Shown here: piece by piece, positions 20,909 to 31,587 of the stretch
Position numbering within the stretch: the first letter of the stretch is position 1
Layout of the letters: each line of letters opens with the position of its first letter
From: Euborellia annulipes
Taxonomy: Eukaryota > Arthropoda > Insecta > Dermaptera > Anisolabididae
Direction: 5' to 3'
Assembly: GCA_023213315.1 (NCBI GenBank)
Contig: JAKCPI010000869.1
Location: 124,001 to 188,000 of the forward strand
DNA length: 64,000 nucleotides
Made by a program: the position numbers and the translations under genes
The notes under the pieces: model-generated
Told to the model about the DNA's origin: nothing
The model's input: only the letters and a program-made list of their open reading frames with translations
Database searches by the model: none

Positions 20909-21613
20909 AAAAAATCTGGTGTGACTGGCGCACAGCACACAACTTTCTCTTACCTTCGGTAATCGAAAGTTGTGTACTGTGCTTGTCACACCAGATTTTT
21001 TGTGTCGACATGTATTTAGTTCCCGGCAGTAGGGAATATTTGAATTCAAGATGTAAAATTTATAAGTATGGGAAAATATTTATATTTTGTTACCATGGCA
21101 ACCATTTCTCCAATCTTTCCTACGAAGCACAAGAGTAAAGTGTGCTTCAAACAATTTTGAGGGCAAAACGAGAATATACATTTGAAAGAGCATCTAAAAA
21201 ATAATTGATTTTTGAATTTTAATCAAAATCGTTAGAGCGAATTTTGAGAAAATCCAAAAAAACTGAAAAAGTACATCAGTAAAGTACTAGTACTCTTTGG
21301 CCGATTTTGATTAAAAGCTTATTTTTCCGGTCCCGGGGGGTGTTTAACTTATATATAAAATTTCAGCCTCATAGCTCAATTCCTTCATGCTTAAAATTGA
21401 ACACACACCCACACACCCACACACCCACACACCCACACACCCACACACCCACCCACCCACCCACAGACAGACCATGTCGCGAAAACCACTTTTTTGGATT
21501 CAGGGGACCTCAAAACGTGAAGATCCATCAAAATCTCGACATCGAATTTTTGACATGAATCCAATACTTTCTCTCTCTATATATTAACATATATATAGAG
21601 GTAAGAGAAAGTA
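20909..21613 (+). mobile_element. Family A reference copy, 705 bp
   Basis: In order: terminal hairpin 20909-21001 (AAATCTGGTGTGAC at one foot, GTCACACCAGATTT at the other, inner ACTTTCTCTTACC); 'gtcgacatgtatttag'; X-box GTTACCATGGCAAC at 21089-21102; 'gcatctaaaaaataattg'; palindrome AAGTACTAGTACT; a CACACC-rich tract at about 21403-21465; 'tcgcgaaaaccacttttttg'; and a terminal AT-rich palindrome ending GGTAAGAGAAAGTA. The inner ACTTTCTCTTACC and terminal GGTAAGAGAAAGT are a perfect 13-bp inverted pair. No TSD is evident. These traits fit a non-autonomous Helentron (HINE). Confidence 0.8.
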
Positions 21614-21710
21614 AAAAAAGTCAAATAGAAAAAAAAATTCATTTTAAAATTTAGAAAATTTTACATTCATGCGGAATACTTTTATCTAGAAAAAACTAAA
21701 TCCTTTTAAA

Positions 21711-22134
21711 AAAAAATCTGGTGTGACTGGCGCACAGCACACAACAAACCGAAGGGTAAGAGAAAGTTGTGCACCGGGCTGGCCACACCAGATTTTTTTA
21801 GTCGAGATATATTTAGTTTCCCATAGCACCTTTACTATTAGTACTAGTACTGTTGGGCCGATTTTGTCCAAAAGCTTCGTGTCACGTCCCATGAGGGTGC
21901 CTAACTTAAATATAAAATTTCAGCTTCCTAGCTCTTTCCGTTCTTGAGATATTTTGTTCACAGACACACAGACATACAGACACACAGACAAACCATGTCG
22001 CGAAAACCACTTTTTTAGATTCAAGGGACCTCAAAACGTGTATATCCGTCAAAATCTCGACATCGAATTTTTGACATGAATCCAATACTTTCTCCCTCTA
22101 TATATTATCATATATAGAGGTAAGAGAAAGTAAA
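21711..22134 (+). mobile_element. Family A copy, internally deleted
   Basis: The hairpin (21711-21800) has lost part of one arm. The middle from the X-box to 'catcagtaaagt' is deleted. The 3' third and terminal palindrome are intact. Confidence 0.8.
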
Positions 22135-22647
22135 AATATAGCTGCATTTTCTCATTTTGGTACTACACTGGATTAATAAAGATTGGATTAACATCGTTTT
22201 ATTTGATCATTAAATTAAAGTCTTAATCGAAATTAATTACTTGCAAAAAAAATAAATAAATAATTTCTCTTCATCTACTAGCATTTAATTGCAAATGTAT
22301 ATAATTAGAGTGAGAAATCTTATCCGTCCGATCTTTCTTGATTCGAATCAAACACTTTTTTACAATCCTAAGACGTTTTTTCAGATTAACCTCTATAATT
22401 TACATAAAACTGTTTTTTTTTTTATTATTATTTAGGGCCCGACACGGCTGCTTGAACAAATGCCTCTCGTTTTTTATCTCTCATTTTTTATGGTAATAAT
22501 AATAACGATCGAGATAATAAATTTTAAATTATTAACCTCATGAACATATGTATGCGAGATAATATATAAATATGACCTACACAAACATATAGCCCTACTA
22601 TACAAACATAGATTATTCAACAGTAGCGATGTTTTTAAATATATATA
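22135..22647. other. AT-rich stretch, no feature seen
   Basis: Only homopolymers and short AT repeats are visible. Confidence 0.4.
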
Positions 22648-23052
22648 AAAATCTGGTGTGATCGCACATCTTTCTCTTATTTTCAGTAATTGAAAGTTGT
22701 GTTTCGTGTTTTTGATTTTTTGTGTCGATAAATATTTAGTTTCTGACGTGATATTATAATTTCAAAAACAGCATGTCATATTTTTTTCCAATATGCTTTA
22801 TGTTCTGTTAAAATGGAATATGAAGAGGAAAGAATGTATTACATGGATTTTTCCGAAAATATGCATCTATCTTTAAGGAAGTATTTACAGCGAAAAAAGC
22901 CCGTTGGAAAAAAATGTGACTTAAGCGGTTTTTGAAATAACCGATTCATTTCAAGATGTATTGTAAAATTTATAGAATATTTAGATTTCATTACCATAGC
23001 AACTTTGTCGCCAATATTTTCTGTCAAGTTCAAGAGTAAAGTGGATATCAAT

Positions 23053-23307
23053 CAAGGGCGGATACAGGGGGGTAAAGGGGGTAATTACCCCCTCCCCTCC
23101 CCCGAGAAAAACTTTTGAAAAAAATTTATTTTTAATGTAAACTTTAAAAATTAAAACTTAAAAATTTGATTTGTATTTATATTCTGGCAAACAAGTACAG
23201 AATGCGCCTTTAAATTACCGAAATTAAGAAAAAATAGTGAGCTGTGCGACGAGTCACACCAGATTACCTCCTCCCCCAACCGAGAAACACTTCTGGATCC
23301 GCCCTTG
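23053..23307. mobile_element. hAT MITE, CAAGGGCGGAT ends
   Basis: Ends CAAGGGCGGATACAGG and CTGGATCCGCCCTTG. Flanks atatcaat and atataaat form an 8-bp TSD with one mismatch. Inside, 'gacgagtcacaccagattac' reproduces a family A hairpin foot, so this MITE family carries a piece of family A. Related copies are at 49107 and, decayed, at about 36570 and 38010. Confidence 0.8.
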
Positions 23308-23314
23308 ATATAAA

Positions 23315-23360
23315 TATAAGTTAAAACCCCTAAATGGCTACAGTACCCGGAAGGAAAAAA
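23315..23360 (+). mobile_element. 5S-SINE-type 3' tail
   Basis: TTAAAACCCCTAAATGGCTAC and a short poly-A match the tail of the 5S-headed SINE copies. No head remains. Confidence 0.45.
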
Positions 23361-23449
23361 AAAAAGAGCTTCAAACAATTTTGAGGGCATAATGAGAATA
23401 TACCTGTTAAATTTTTAAGAGCATATAAAATTTAATTGATTTATGAATT

Positions 23450-23817
23450 GGGTATAGGAGACTTTGTAGCCAAGGAATTAAATAAAAAAATTTTTATTTA
23501 ATTATTAACCGTCGACGTTTCGGTCGCAAATCACTACCTTCCTCAGGGCGATTAAAAAAAAAAAAAAAAAAAAAATTATTAGAATACAAGATTAACAGGA
23601 TTATATTCAATTATCATTGTATAATTTACAATGATAATTGAATATAATACGGTTAATCTTGTATTCTAACAATTAATCGTCCTGAGGAAGGTTGTGATTT
23701 GCGACCGAAATGTCAACGGTTAATAATTAAATAAAAGTTTTTTATTTAATTCCTTGGCTGCAAAGTCTCCTATATCCAATTCAAAGTCTACAGCCACTTC
23801 TCATTACTAGATAAACG
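23450..23817. mobile_element. Family B hammerhead foldback with 14-bp TSD
   Basis: Perfect TSD ttgatttatgaatt at 23436-23449 and 23818-23831, sitting in family A sequence. Arms at about 23450-23555 and 23665-23785, plus an inner hairpin at 23580-23665. A non-palindromic 3' tail (ctacagccacttctcat) follows the right arm. Both arms carry hammerhead cores, on opposite strands. Confidence 0.8.
23514..23546 (-). ncRNA. Hammerhead ribozyme motif, left arm
   Basis: CTGAGGA, stem II ggtag/cgacc with one mismatch, GAAACGTC on the minus strand. The sister motif at 23692-23714 (plus) reads GAAATGTC. Stem I flanks pair over about eight of nine positions. Confidence 0.65.
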
Positions 23818-24108
23818 TTGATTTATGAATTTTTATCAAAATCATTAGAGCGAATTTTGAGAAAATGAAAAATTTTATCAGTAAAGTACTAGTACTCTGA
23901 CCGATCTTGTTCAAAAGCTCGTGTTAAGTGCCAGGGGGGAGGGGGTACCCTTAAATATAAAATTTTAACCTCCAAGCTCTTTTGTTTCTTGAGATATTTT
24001 CTTCACATAAATACAGATAGACGCGGGGACCCCCTTTTTTGGACTAAGGCGACCTCAAACGTTTATTTCTATCAAAATCTCGAGTTTTTGACCTGAATCC
24101 AAATCTCA

Positions 24109-24775
24109 AATCTTTTTTTTTTAGATTGTAACCACGAAAAAAGAAAATAAAATATCATCAGTAAATTGTTACTCCTTTTACATAAATGCAGTGACACAAC
24201 CTGGAGAGGGAGGAAGTTACGATTATTTGGCTTTAAACAATATTTTTCGGGGCTGGTATGGTTTATATTATTGTTTAAAATAATAAAGTTTAGAAAATAA
24301 ATCTCTCGTAACATTGTTCTAAAAACTATTTTTTCTCTCTTCTGGAGTTTAATCTCCAAAATCTCTGAATGTGCCACTGCATAAATAAACCAAAAATTGA
24401 TTAAAATATAATCTGAAGCTATAAAATGAAAAATAAACTATTTAATGTGATTCATAAAGATCGATTCAACCAAATTTTTCAACAAGTCCAACAGACAAAA
24501 GGAAAATATTCAAAATAGTAGAATAATATTAAAAATGATTGTTATAAACATACAAAACGTCTATGTATATATCACAAAAAAATCGAAAAGGTTAGATTAA
24601 AATACTTCCTTTACATTTGAAGTACAAATGAAAGTAAAAATGTGCTTTGAATGAAATGAAATCATTTCGTCATGTTTTTAATATTTAACTCTTTGAATTT
24701 ATCAAAGATTAATATATCAGATTATTAATAATTTAAAAATGAATTAGAATTGCAAAAATTTAACTCGTTACTCAC
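24109..24775. other. AT-rich stretch, no feature seen
   Basis: No classified repeat or RNA gene. Confidence 0.4.
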
Positions 24776-24895
24776 CAAATAGAGGAATTCCGGGATTAAA
24801 GCCGACCAGCGCTCGGACGACGTCTAACAGGGACGGCCACTCACGCCTTACTAAATGATAGCACACAGGTATTCACGTTTGCAGCCGCTGTGAAC
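24776..24895 (-). other. Exon-like segment, minus strand, two possible acceptors
   Basis: Donor ATTTG|GTGAGTAA is strong. The acceptor is either TTTCGACAG (exon 24776-24895, 120 nt) or CATTTAG (24776-24850, 75 nt). GC content is far above its flanks. The 75-nt part is open in a single frame beginning REWPSLLDVVRALVG, but this frame is not reachable through either acceptor from phase 0. I do not recognise a protein. It could be a 5' UTR or lncRNA exon. Confidence 0.4.
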
Positions 24896-24899
24896 CTGT

Positions 24900-25380
24900 C
24901 GAAACAAGAATAAAACCATGTAGAAAAGTATATCTATATATATTCGTCTGTGTGAGGATTGTATGTGTGTGTGTGAGCACAGAGGGATTATTATATCATT
25001 TCTCATTTAATGCAAAGCAAGTATATAAAAATAATTTCTTTTTTAATTATTCATTATCTGAATGAATAGAAGTAATGATTTAATTCTATTTCATCTATTA
25101 ATACTTATTAAGGAGCATATTAAAGAAATGAAAATAGGCAACTAAGTTGCAAAGCTTTTCAAGGCTTTCCCCACTTTACTCAAATAGATACTTTGTGAAT
25201 ATGGAAATATATTATAATAATTAAATCCTATTAATATTATTATTATTAATATTTATTTATTTATTTTTTTTTTTTTGATAATAAATCTTTTTTCATTCAA
25301 CGAAAATATATGTAGAGATGGAGATAAATGGCCAAGGTTTAAAAGTAAATTTCCTAATTTCATTTTGTTTTAATTAATAA
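24900..25380. other. AT-rich stretch with a small GT repeat
   Basis: (GT)n near 24965-24976; otherwise unassigned. Confidence 0.4.
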
Positions 25381-25389
25381 TTTCCTTAA

Positions 25390-25474
25390 TATGGCCCAGC
25401 CCAACTTTTTTGACCGCGGCCCGGTACGAGGTTTTAAACACCTTATGAAAAAAAAAAAAAAAAAAAAAAAAAAA
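25390..25474. mobile_element. hAT/SPIN-like fragment and poly-A
   Basis: GGCCCAGCCCAACTTTTTTG and CCGCGGCCCGGTACG resemble a hAT terminus of the kind at 26178. A ~28-nt A run follows. Confidence 0.4.
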
Positions 25475-25498
25475 CATTTATTTGCAAAACAAATTTTT

Positions 25499-26064
25499 TT
25501 ACTTTCTCTTACCTCTATATATGTTAATATATAGAGAGAGAAAGTATTGGTTTCAGGTCAAAAATTCGATGTCGAGATTTTGATGGATCTTCAAGTTTTG
25601 ATGTCCCCTGAGTCCAAAAAAGTCGCAAAATGGTCTGTCTGTCTGTGTGTTCAATTTTAAGCATGAAGGAATTGAGCTATGAGGCTGAAATTTTATATAT
25701 AAGTTAAACACCTCCCCGGAGTGTGAAAATAAGCTTTTAATCAAAATCGGCCAAAGACTAGTAGTACTTTGCTGATATACTTTTTCAGTTTTTTTTTTTT
25801 CGATTTTCTCTAAATTCGCTCCAACGATTTTTTTTTTTTTTTAATTCATAAATCAATTATTTTTTAGATGTTCTTTAAAAAGTATATTCTAATTTTGTCA
25901 TTGAAATCTTCTGAAGTCCACTTTACTCTTGTGCTCCATAGAAAAGATAGGAGAAATGGTTGCCATGGTAACAAAATATAAATATTTTCCCAAATCTCTG
26001 AATTCAAATGTTCCGTACTGTCGGGAACGTTGTGTGCTGTGCGACAGACACACCAGATTTTTTA
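25499..26064 (-). mobile_element. Family A copy, minus orientation
   Basis: Terminal palindrome 25499-25548, X-box GTTGCCATGGTAAC at 25959-25972, and 'ccgtactgtcgggaacg'. Only one arm of the terminal hairpin survives (GTTGTGTGCTGTGCG..CACACCAGATTTTTT). Confidence 0.8.
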
Positions 26065-26177
26065 AAATAAAAATCAAATTATTTGTTTTGTTTTAAGCTA
26101 TATGAAAGAGTACAAATTGCACACTTTGCCACTATTCCTAGTGTCTAACTGATATAAAAAAAATATATACTATAGGC

Positions 26178-27145
26178 CAGCGGTTCCCAACCCATGGGCC
26201 GCGGCCCACTTGTGAGCCGCGGGCTGATTGGAACTGGGCCGCGGACGTCTAATGAAAGATAAAAATTATTACTTATAATTAGAGAGCGGAAAAAAAGTCT
26301 TTCGACTTTTGTCAATTTTGAGACTTTTCCAGATTTTCTTCACTGATCTCACAAAAAGAAAAGTTTTTTGAAATTTTCAAAAACGACTTTTGCGCTTCCC
26401 TGTCCCTATTTATTCCAATTGATTTGTATTCAAATTAATTAGGGTGGACATTATCCATAGAGGTCATATTTTTTCCATCGCCTTTGAACTTTGAGAATTT
26501 TCAAGATTTTCCTAAAACTTTAAGCATTTCCACAGGGACAGAATTAATTTCAAATTACAATAACACTAGAAATTTATTATTTAGAATCTTTTATTGCTTA
26601 AAATTAGCTCAAATAATACATAATTAATAGAACGAATAGGGATAGATTAAATTGTATCATCTGTCAAAGTTCCTCAGCATAAATCTGTTCATATTTCTTT
26701 TTCATTTCATATTTATTTGTCAATCTTATTTTTCTGTACGATTAGATAAAATTATATTTAACAAATAGTAGTTTAGTGTTTAGTCAAATCTAAAAATTTA
26801 TAATAATAAAAATAAAAGAGCTTTTTCAACTTTAGTTTTCTTGAAAAATAATACAAAGATAAACTGAAGGTTTAGTGCGATTTAAGGCTATCCAGTATCC
26901 TTCAAAAATCCAGTTTTCATCAAAAATTGACTTTTTTCAAACCTGACCCATAGTTTTTAAGATTGCTTTTGGTTCTTAATACAAAGTAAATGCAATAAAA
27001 TCATTTTTTTTTAACTAATTTTGTACCAACCCATTTTACTTACACATACACGCATACATTTATACCCAGTATACCCTAGTATGGGCCTCAGCGTTTTTTT
27101 TACGGCAAAAATGGGCCGCACATCAAAAAAGGTTGGGAACCGTTG
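26178..27145. mobile_element. Non-autonomous hAT (SPIN-like), 968 bp
   Basis: Ends CAGCGGTTCCCAACCC and GGTTGGGAACCGTTG are inverted repeats of the SPIN type. A perfect 8-bp TSD ctataggc lies at 26170-26177 and 27146-27153. The interior is AT-rich without a transposase frame. Confidence 0.8.
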
Positions 27146-27179
27146 CTATAGGCTTATATATAATTTTTTTTTCTTTCTA

Positions 27180-27256
27180 AAATTTTTTTTTCGCGACCCG
27201 GCAAAATTTTTCAAGGGCCCGGTGTCGGTTCGCGACCCACACTTTGAAAAACGCTG
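27180..27256 (-). mobile_element. hAT terminal remnant
   Basis: On the minus strand it begins CAGCGTTTTTCAAAGTGTG followed by GGTCGCGAACCGAC, a common hAT-type end. The partner terminus is missing. Confidence 0.5.
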
Positions 27257-27548
27257 ACATAGCCTATAATATATTATTATTAGCAAAATTTAAAATTAAA
27301 TTTAAAAAAATTAGAATTCACCACTACTAAATCTGGCTAGAAATTTCTCATTAGAGCGGAGGATTAGAAACTTTTTTAGGGAATGATGCTCAATAATTAT
27401 AATTTTACTAATTACATAAAAAGTTATCTTTGCACGTTTGAAGTTTTTTTTCTCAAATGCAAACGGAAAAGGGTCCCCAAAATCCTCTTTCCATGTCATC
27501 CAAATGGTCATTCGCTCCTCCACCTCACCCCCTACCCTTAACCTTTTA

Positions 27549-28252
27549 GGGCCGGTTGTTTCAGTTCTAATTAACTAGCAATCCCTCAGATAAGTTATTA
27601 GACTATGACTTTCAAGACTTTTCAAATCTAATTAGGCTAATCATATGATTAAATAAGAGCTCAGATCGTAATTAACTATCTATGACCCAAAGTTCGGTAT
27701 AAGACTTAACTAAGGGGTGAAATTAAAAACACAAACTATTTTGATTTTTAGAATCTTTGTTAAAAATTTAATTAGCTTTAAAATAATTATTAATGTGTAA
27801 AGAAAAGAATGGCAGCTAAATATATTTCATTTAATAGGCCCTCTATGCTGACGTTTTGATTGTGTGCCTATATTGACAGCCCGCAAGCTCGGAGGAAGGT
27901 CTTAATCAAGACCGAAACGTCAGCATAAAGGGTCTGATAAATGAAATATATTTAGCTGCCATTCTTTTCTTTACACATTAACGATTATCTAGCTATAAAA
28001 TCCACCACTTTAAATAATTATTTTAATTTTTAATATTTTACATTAATTTAATTTTTATTTTTATTTTTAATAATTTTTATAAATTATGCCTTTATTAAGT
28101 TACTAACTTCCTTTAACGTCAGAGAGCTAATTAAGCTTATACTGTATATGATAACTCGAAGGTTAAGCGTGTTCTTGTTTACTACAGTATATCGATGATT
28201 TGGTATCAGTCGGATAAGTTTGCTAATTGACTAGAAGTGAAGCAACCGGCCC
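27549..28252. mobile_element. PIF/Harbinger-like MITE, complete
   Basis: Ends GGGCCGGTTGTTTCA and TGAAGCAACCGGCCC flanked on both sides by TTA (27546-27548 and 28253-28255). TTA/TAA is the target duplication typical of PIF/Harbinger. The subterminal regions are also partly inverted. A hammerhead unit is inserted at 27792-28011. A diverged second copy lies at 9150-10016. Confidence 0.75.
27792..28011. mobile_element. Family B hammerhead foldback with 11-bp TSD
   Basis: Perfect TSD aaataattatt at 27781-27791 and 28012-28022. Arms of ~65 bp (about 27792-27855 and 27920-27983). The motif at 27890-27921 has perfect stem II (ggtctt/aagacc) and GAAACGTC, but the first box reads CGGAGGA, so catalysis is doubtful. 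A 3' tail 'tccacca' follows. Confidence 0.75.
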
Positions 28253-28255
28253 TTA

Positions 28256-28920
28256 ATATGATAATCAACTAAACTAAAATTAATAATCCTATTTACTTAA
28301 TTTGATCATAAAATGGAAATAAACGAAAATTATTTAAAAAAATTTTTGTTTACATGACAAAAATCATTTATTATATTTCCAGGTAGAAAGGAGAGTAGCC
28401 TCGCAATTTAATTCTTTCCCTAATTTATACTTCGGCCACCACACACATCGTTCGTTCCATGTGCTCTAATTGCCAGGCCGCCTCTATAATTTCATAATTA
28501 ATCATCAACTGATATCATTTATCACTATTTCTGTTGACGAGAGATTGACGTAGGAGGCATTTAAAACAACGGGTTTGTTGCCCTTTCTTTTTTTTTTTGT
28601 CATCATCAGTCCCAGTGATTACTTCAAAAACCAAACAATTTCTACCCAAGCAAGTCCAAATATTGGAAAAGAAATTTTCAAGAAAAATAAAATATAGACT
28701 AAGGTGCGACGGAGTGGACAGTACTATTTTATTAATTTTGACGTGACAACGTCTTACAATGCATGTGTGATAGTGGCCGGGTAGGGAGGCATGCACGACA
28801 AAGTTTAGTGGCTTGAATAACTCTTTGGTCTTTAGAGGTATAATTATGTTGAATATACGGTTAGAAAAAATGATTTTTCAGCTAAAGATTTCACCATTTA
28901 TTTTTTTCCTATCATTCCAT
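28256..28920. other. Unassigned stretch
   Basis: A mixed-composition patch at about 28380-28560 has no repeat ends and no splice-bounded island. A short minus frame at 28515-28796 lacks recognisable domains. Confidence 0.3.
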
Positions 28921-28922
28921 TT

Positions 28923-29376
28923 TGGTTACCATGGCAACCATTTCTCTATGAAGTACAAGAGTAAAGTGGTCTTCAGAAGATTTCAATGACAAAATGAGTA
29001 TATAAATTTGAAAGAGCATCTAAAAAATAATTGATTTATGAATTTAAAAAAAAATCGTTGGAGCGAATTTTGAGAAAATAAAAAAAAAAAAAAAACTGAA
29101 AAAGTACATCAGTAAAGTACAAGTACTCTTTGGCCGATTTTGATTAAAAACTTATTTTCACGGTCCAGTGGAGTACAAAACTTCAATATAAAATTTCAAC
29201 CTCCTGGCTCAATTCCTTCATGCGTAAAATTGAACACACACCCCCCCCACCCACAGACAGACCATGTCGCGAAATCCACTTTTTTGGATTCAGGGGACCT
29301 CAAAACGTGTATATCCGTCAAAATCTCGACATCGAATTTTTGACATGAATCCAATATAGAGGTAAGAGAAAGTAAA
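28923..29376 (+). mobile_element. Family A copy, hairpin end lost
   Basis: Starts at X-box GTTACCATGGCAAC (28925-28938), continues through the centre, and ends at a shortened palindrome 'atatagaggtaagagaaagt'. Confidence 0.8.
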
Positions 29377-29438
29377 AAGTAAATATAAAACTAGAGATCC
29401 CAGAATTTTTAAGTTTGATATAAAAGAAATTTACTCAC

Positions 29439-29546
29439 ATTAGCATATGTCTCCTTCTTTTCATATTCTTCTTCCCAAGAATCTATTATTGAAGTTTGAG
29501 TTGTGAAAATTGAGAACGAAGAGATGCCCGTCGAGAGAACCAGCTT
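29439..29546 (-). other. Exon-like segment, minus strand
   Basis: Acceptor TTTTCTTTCCAG and donor TAAT|GTGAGTAA are both canonical. The 108-nt segment is fully open in one frame (starts KLVLSTGISSFSIFTTQ, ends EEEYEKKETYAN), in phase 0 at both ends. No domain is recognised. An ATG in another frame near its 3' end would give only a short frame. Confidence 0.45.
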
Positions 29547-29649
29547 CTGGAAAGAAAAGATCAAGATTAAGAAAATTTATAGATTTTCAAAAACAATTAC
29601 ATACTAAAGTATATGTAAGCGAAGTGAATATCGATAGAGAAATGGACGA

Positions 29650-29832
29650 ATAGAAGCTCCTGGGCTGTAGCGAAGAGGTATAGGTCTCGCCTCTTCTGTT
29701 TCGAGTCATTTGTCCCCGTTCGAAGCAATGAAAATTTTTCTAAATTATATTGCCTAGTGATTGATCAATTTAAAATCAATAATAGATGTTAGTTAGATGT
29801 TTTAATAGCCTCAGATGCTTTTAAAAAAAATA
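29650..29832 (+). mobile_element. tRNA-headed SINE, third head variant
   Basis: TGGGCTGTAGCGAAGAGG (A-box-like) and CCCCGTTCGAAGC (B-box-like) are followed about 100 bp later by 'aatagcctcagatgc' and A8, the shared SINE-2-type tail. Confidence 0.45.
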
Positions 29833-30414
29833 AGAATGGAAGTTTAGGCATTAAGGTCAATAATCAGAAACGTTCGTTTTAATATATGAGTCGTCCATTT
29901 CCAAAAGTGCCTAATTGACAAAATTTGAAAAGTTGAGATTTTAATTGCATGTTGTTGGCACAAATGAAATATACATTTGAAAATAGTTTTTCAATGAAAA
30001 AAGTTTATAAATCTTATATAAAACATATACTGAAAATTGAATACAAATTCAAACCGGGCCTATTTGCATTTCATTCCATTTCCAAAACTGTTTTGTTGCA
30101 AACTGTTCCAAAACTACTTGCTTGCTAACATCTAAGATGGCGACTTTCATGTAGTCATTTCCATTGCAATTCCAATTGCAATGAATAAGCCCTACCCACA
30201 AACTTCCACAAAATTTTATATTTTGGTAAACTGGGGGACATTTTTATAGTGCAGACCTATATTTCTACACCCTTTAATAATGATTATTGTTGGTATTTTT
30301 TTTTTTTTTTGTTTTGCTATGTCGATTGAAACTGTTAAGTTGTATTTACATTGCCAAAAATCGCTAATTGCAAAAGGTCCGAGGTGTGTGATCTGTGTCC
30401 AATTCCAAAACTAG
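29833..30414. other. Unassigned stretch
   Basis: Low-complexity T run near 30298-30311; no gene or element ends seen. Confidence 0.35.
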
Positions 30415-30415
30415 C

Positions 30416-30662
30416 TCACACACACTTTTTTCTCATTCACCCTCACACTCACACACACATTCACACAGTCTTTTCGGCAGCTTATGCCATATAAGACTCT
30501 GACGATAACCATTATTTTATGAAAATATCTATTGGGTCCAGGTAGTTTTATTTAAGCCAGTTGGTATCCAAATGGCTTAAATAAAACCATCGGACTGCCT
30601 GGGTCCGAACCCGCGAGGTTCGGTATAGAAGGTAGGCACGCTTCAAACTACGCCTGGGGGCC
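30416..30662 (-). mobile_element. SINE-1, near full length
   Basis: Reverse complement of SINE-1: tail, GGCAGCTTATGCCATATAAG, hairpin body, B box complement GGGTCCGAACCC and a head ending CGCCTGGGGGC. Flanks ccaaaactagct and ccaaaagtagct are a 12-bp TSD with one mismatch. Confidence 0.8.
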
Positions 30663-31587
30663 CAAAAGTAGCTAATTACAAAAAACTTCCAAAAGTGCCT
30701 AGGTGAATATTAAAACAGTTTATTACTGCTATATAGAAAATAATACGGACCTAAGACCTTGTAAATTGTGTTCCTAATTTATATACAGATTTTATCAAGA
30801 GTCGCGGGAGCGACTCGTCGCCGAGCATGTGAAAAGCAAAAGAAAGCAAAAGAAACTCTTAATACTACCATTTAGTTGATATTCCAATAGATGCCAATGG
30901 CCCATTGCATTTAGATGGACGAGTCGTCCCTAGACTATATTATCAAGAATGATTTTAAATCCTTAATAAAAGATAGGGACGTGAAAAATTTTTTTGAGAA
31001 ACTTTTCTCTTTCTGGGCGAATATCTCAAAAAGTTTTTAAGATATCGGACCCAAATTTTTTTTATATTAAACTAGAATAAATAAGGATTATTTTGAGCAC
31101 GAATTCAAAAAAAAATTCCAGTGCCAAACAGAATGGCAGAGGCTCAAAGTTGAGATTTTGCCGATTTCGGAAGGTCAAAAGTTAGTCTCTTATTTTTTCC
31201 TTTTTTTTTTTTTTTTTTTCTTTTTTTTCTTTTTTTTTTTTTTTTCATTCTTTTCTTCAATTTTCAAATTTTTAGACAAAGCTACAGGTTTCCCTGCTGG
31301 ACCGATTTGGATGAAATTTAAAATACAAATAGATACTATCAAAAACCCGATACCTTTGATATAAAATTTCATTTTGAATCAAAAGTGACTTTTTGAGAGG
31401 TATTCAAAATTTCAAATTTGTCCTATCTTTAACGTGGCGAAAAGACAATTTTGACTATTTTGCTCCCTGATGACGTCATCTAGGAACATATCTATTAATA
31501 TTAGTAATTTTCATCCCTAATGGAATAACAATTTTTAGGATAAATCCATTCAGATAGAAATACAATAGATTAACGTGATAAGAAGTG
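30663..31587. other. Unclassified, with long poly-T
   Basis: A T-rich tract with few interruptions spans about 31190-31250. The sequence before the satellite may be part of an unrecognised element (words such as 'cgaatatctcaaaaag' and 'ctgatgacgtcatc'), but no ends are visible. Confidence 0.3.

Larger units (their letters stand above)
22648..24108 (+). mobile_element. Family A copy with nested insertions
   Basis: Hairpin end at 22648-22722, X-box region decayed at about 22981-22995, then 'aagagtaaagtggatatcaa'. It is interrupted by a hAT MITE (23053-23307), a SINE tail (about 23315-23360) and a hammerhead foldback (23450-23817). It resumes at 'ttgatttatgaattttta' and ends near 24108. About 200 bp (22756-22955) is also foreign. 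The order of insertions can be read from the interruptions. Confidence 0.7.

Noticed and set aside
26178..27145. hAT transposase gene
   Set aside because: Ends and TSD are clear, but the interior is AT-rich with stops in every frame; the element is non-autonomous.
31158..31372. Poly-Phe / poly-Lys open frames
   Set aside because: Produced by the long poly-T tract on the two strands.
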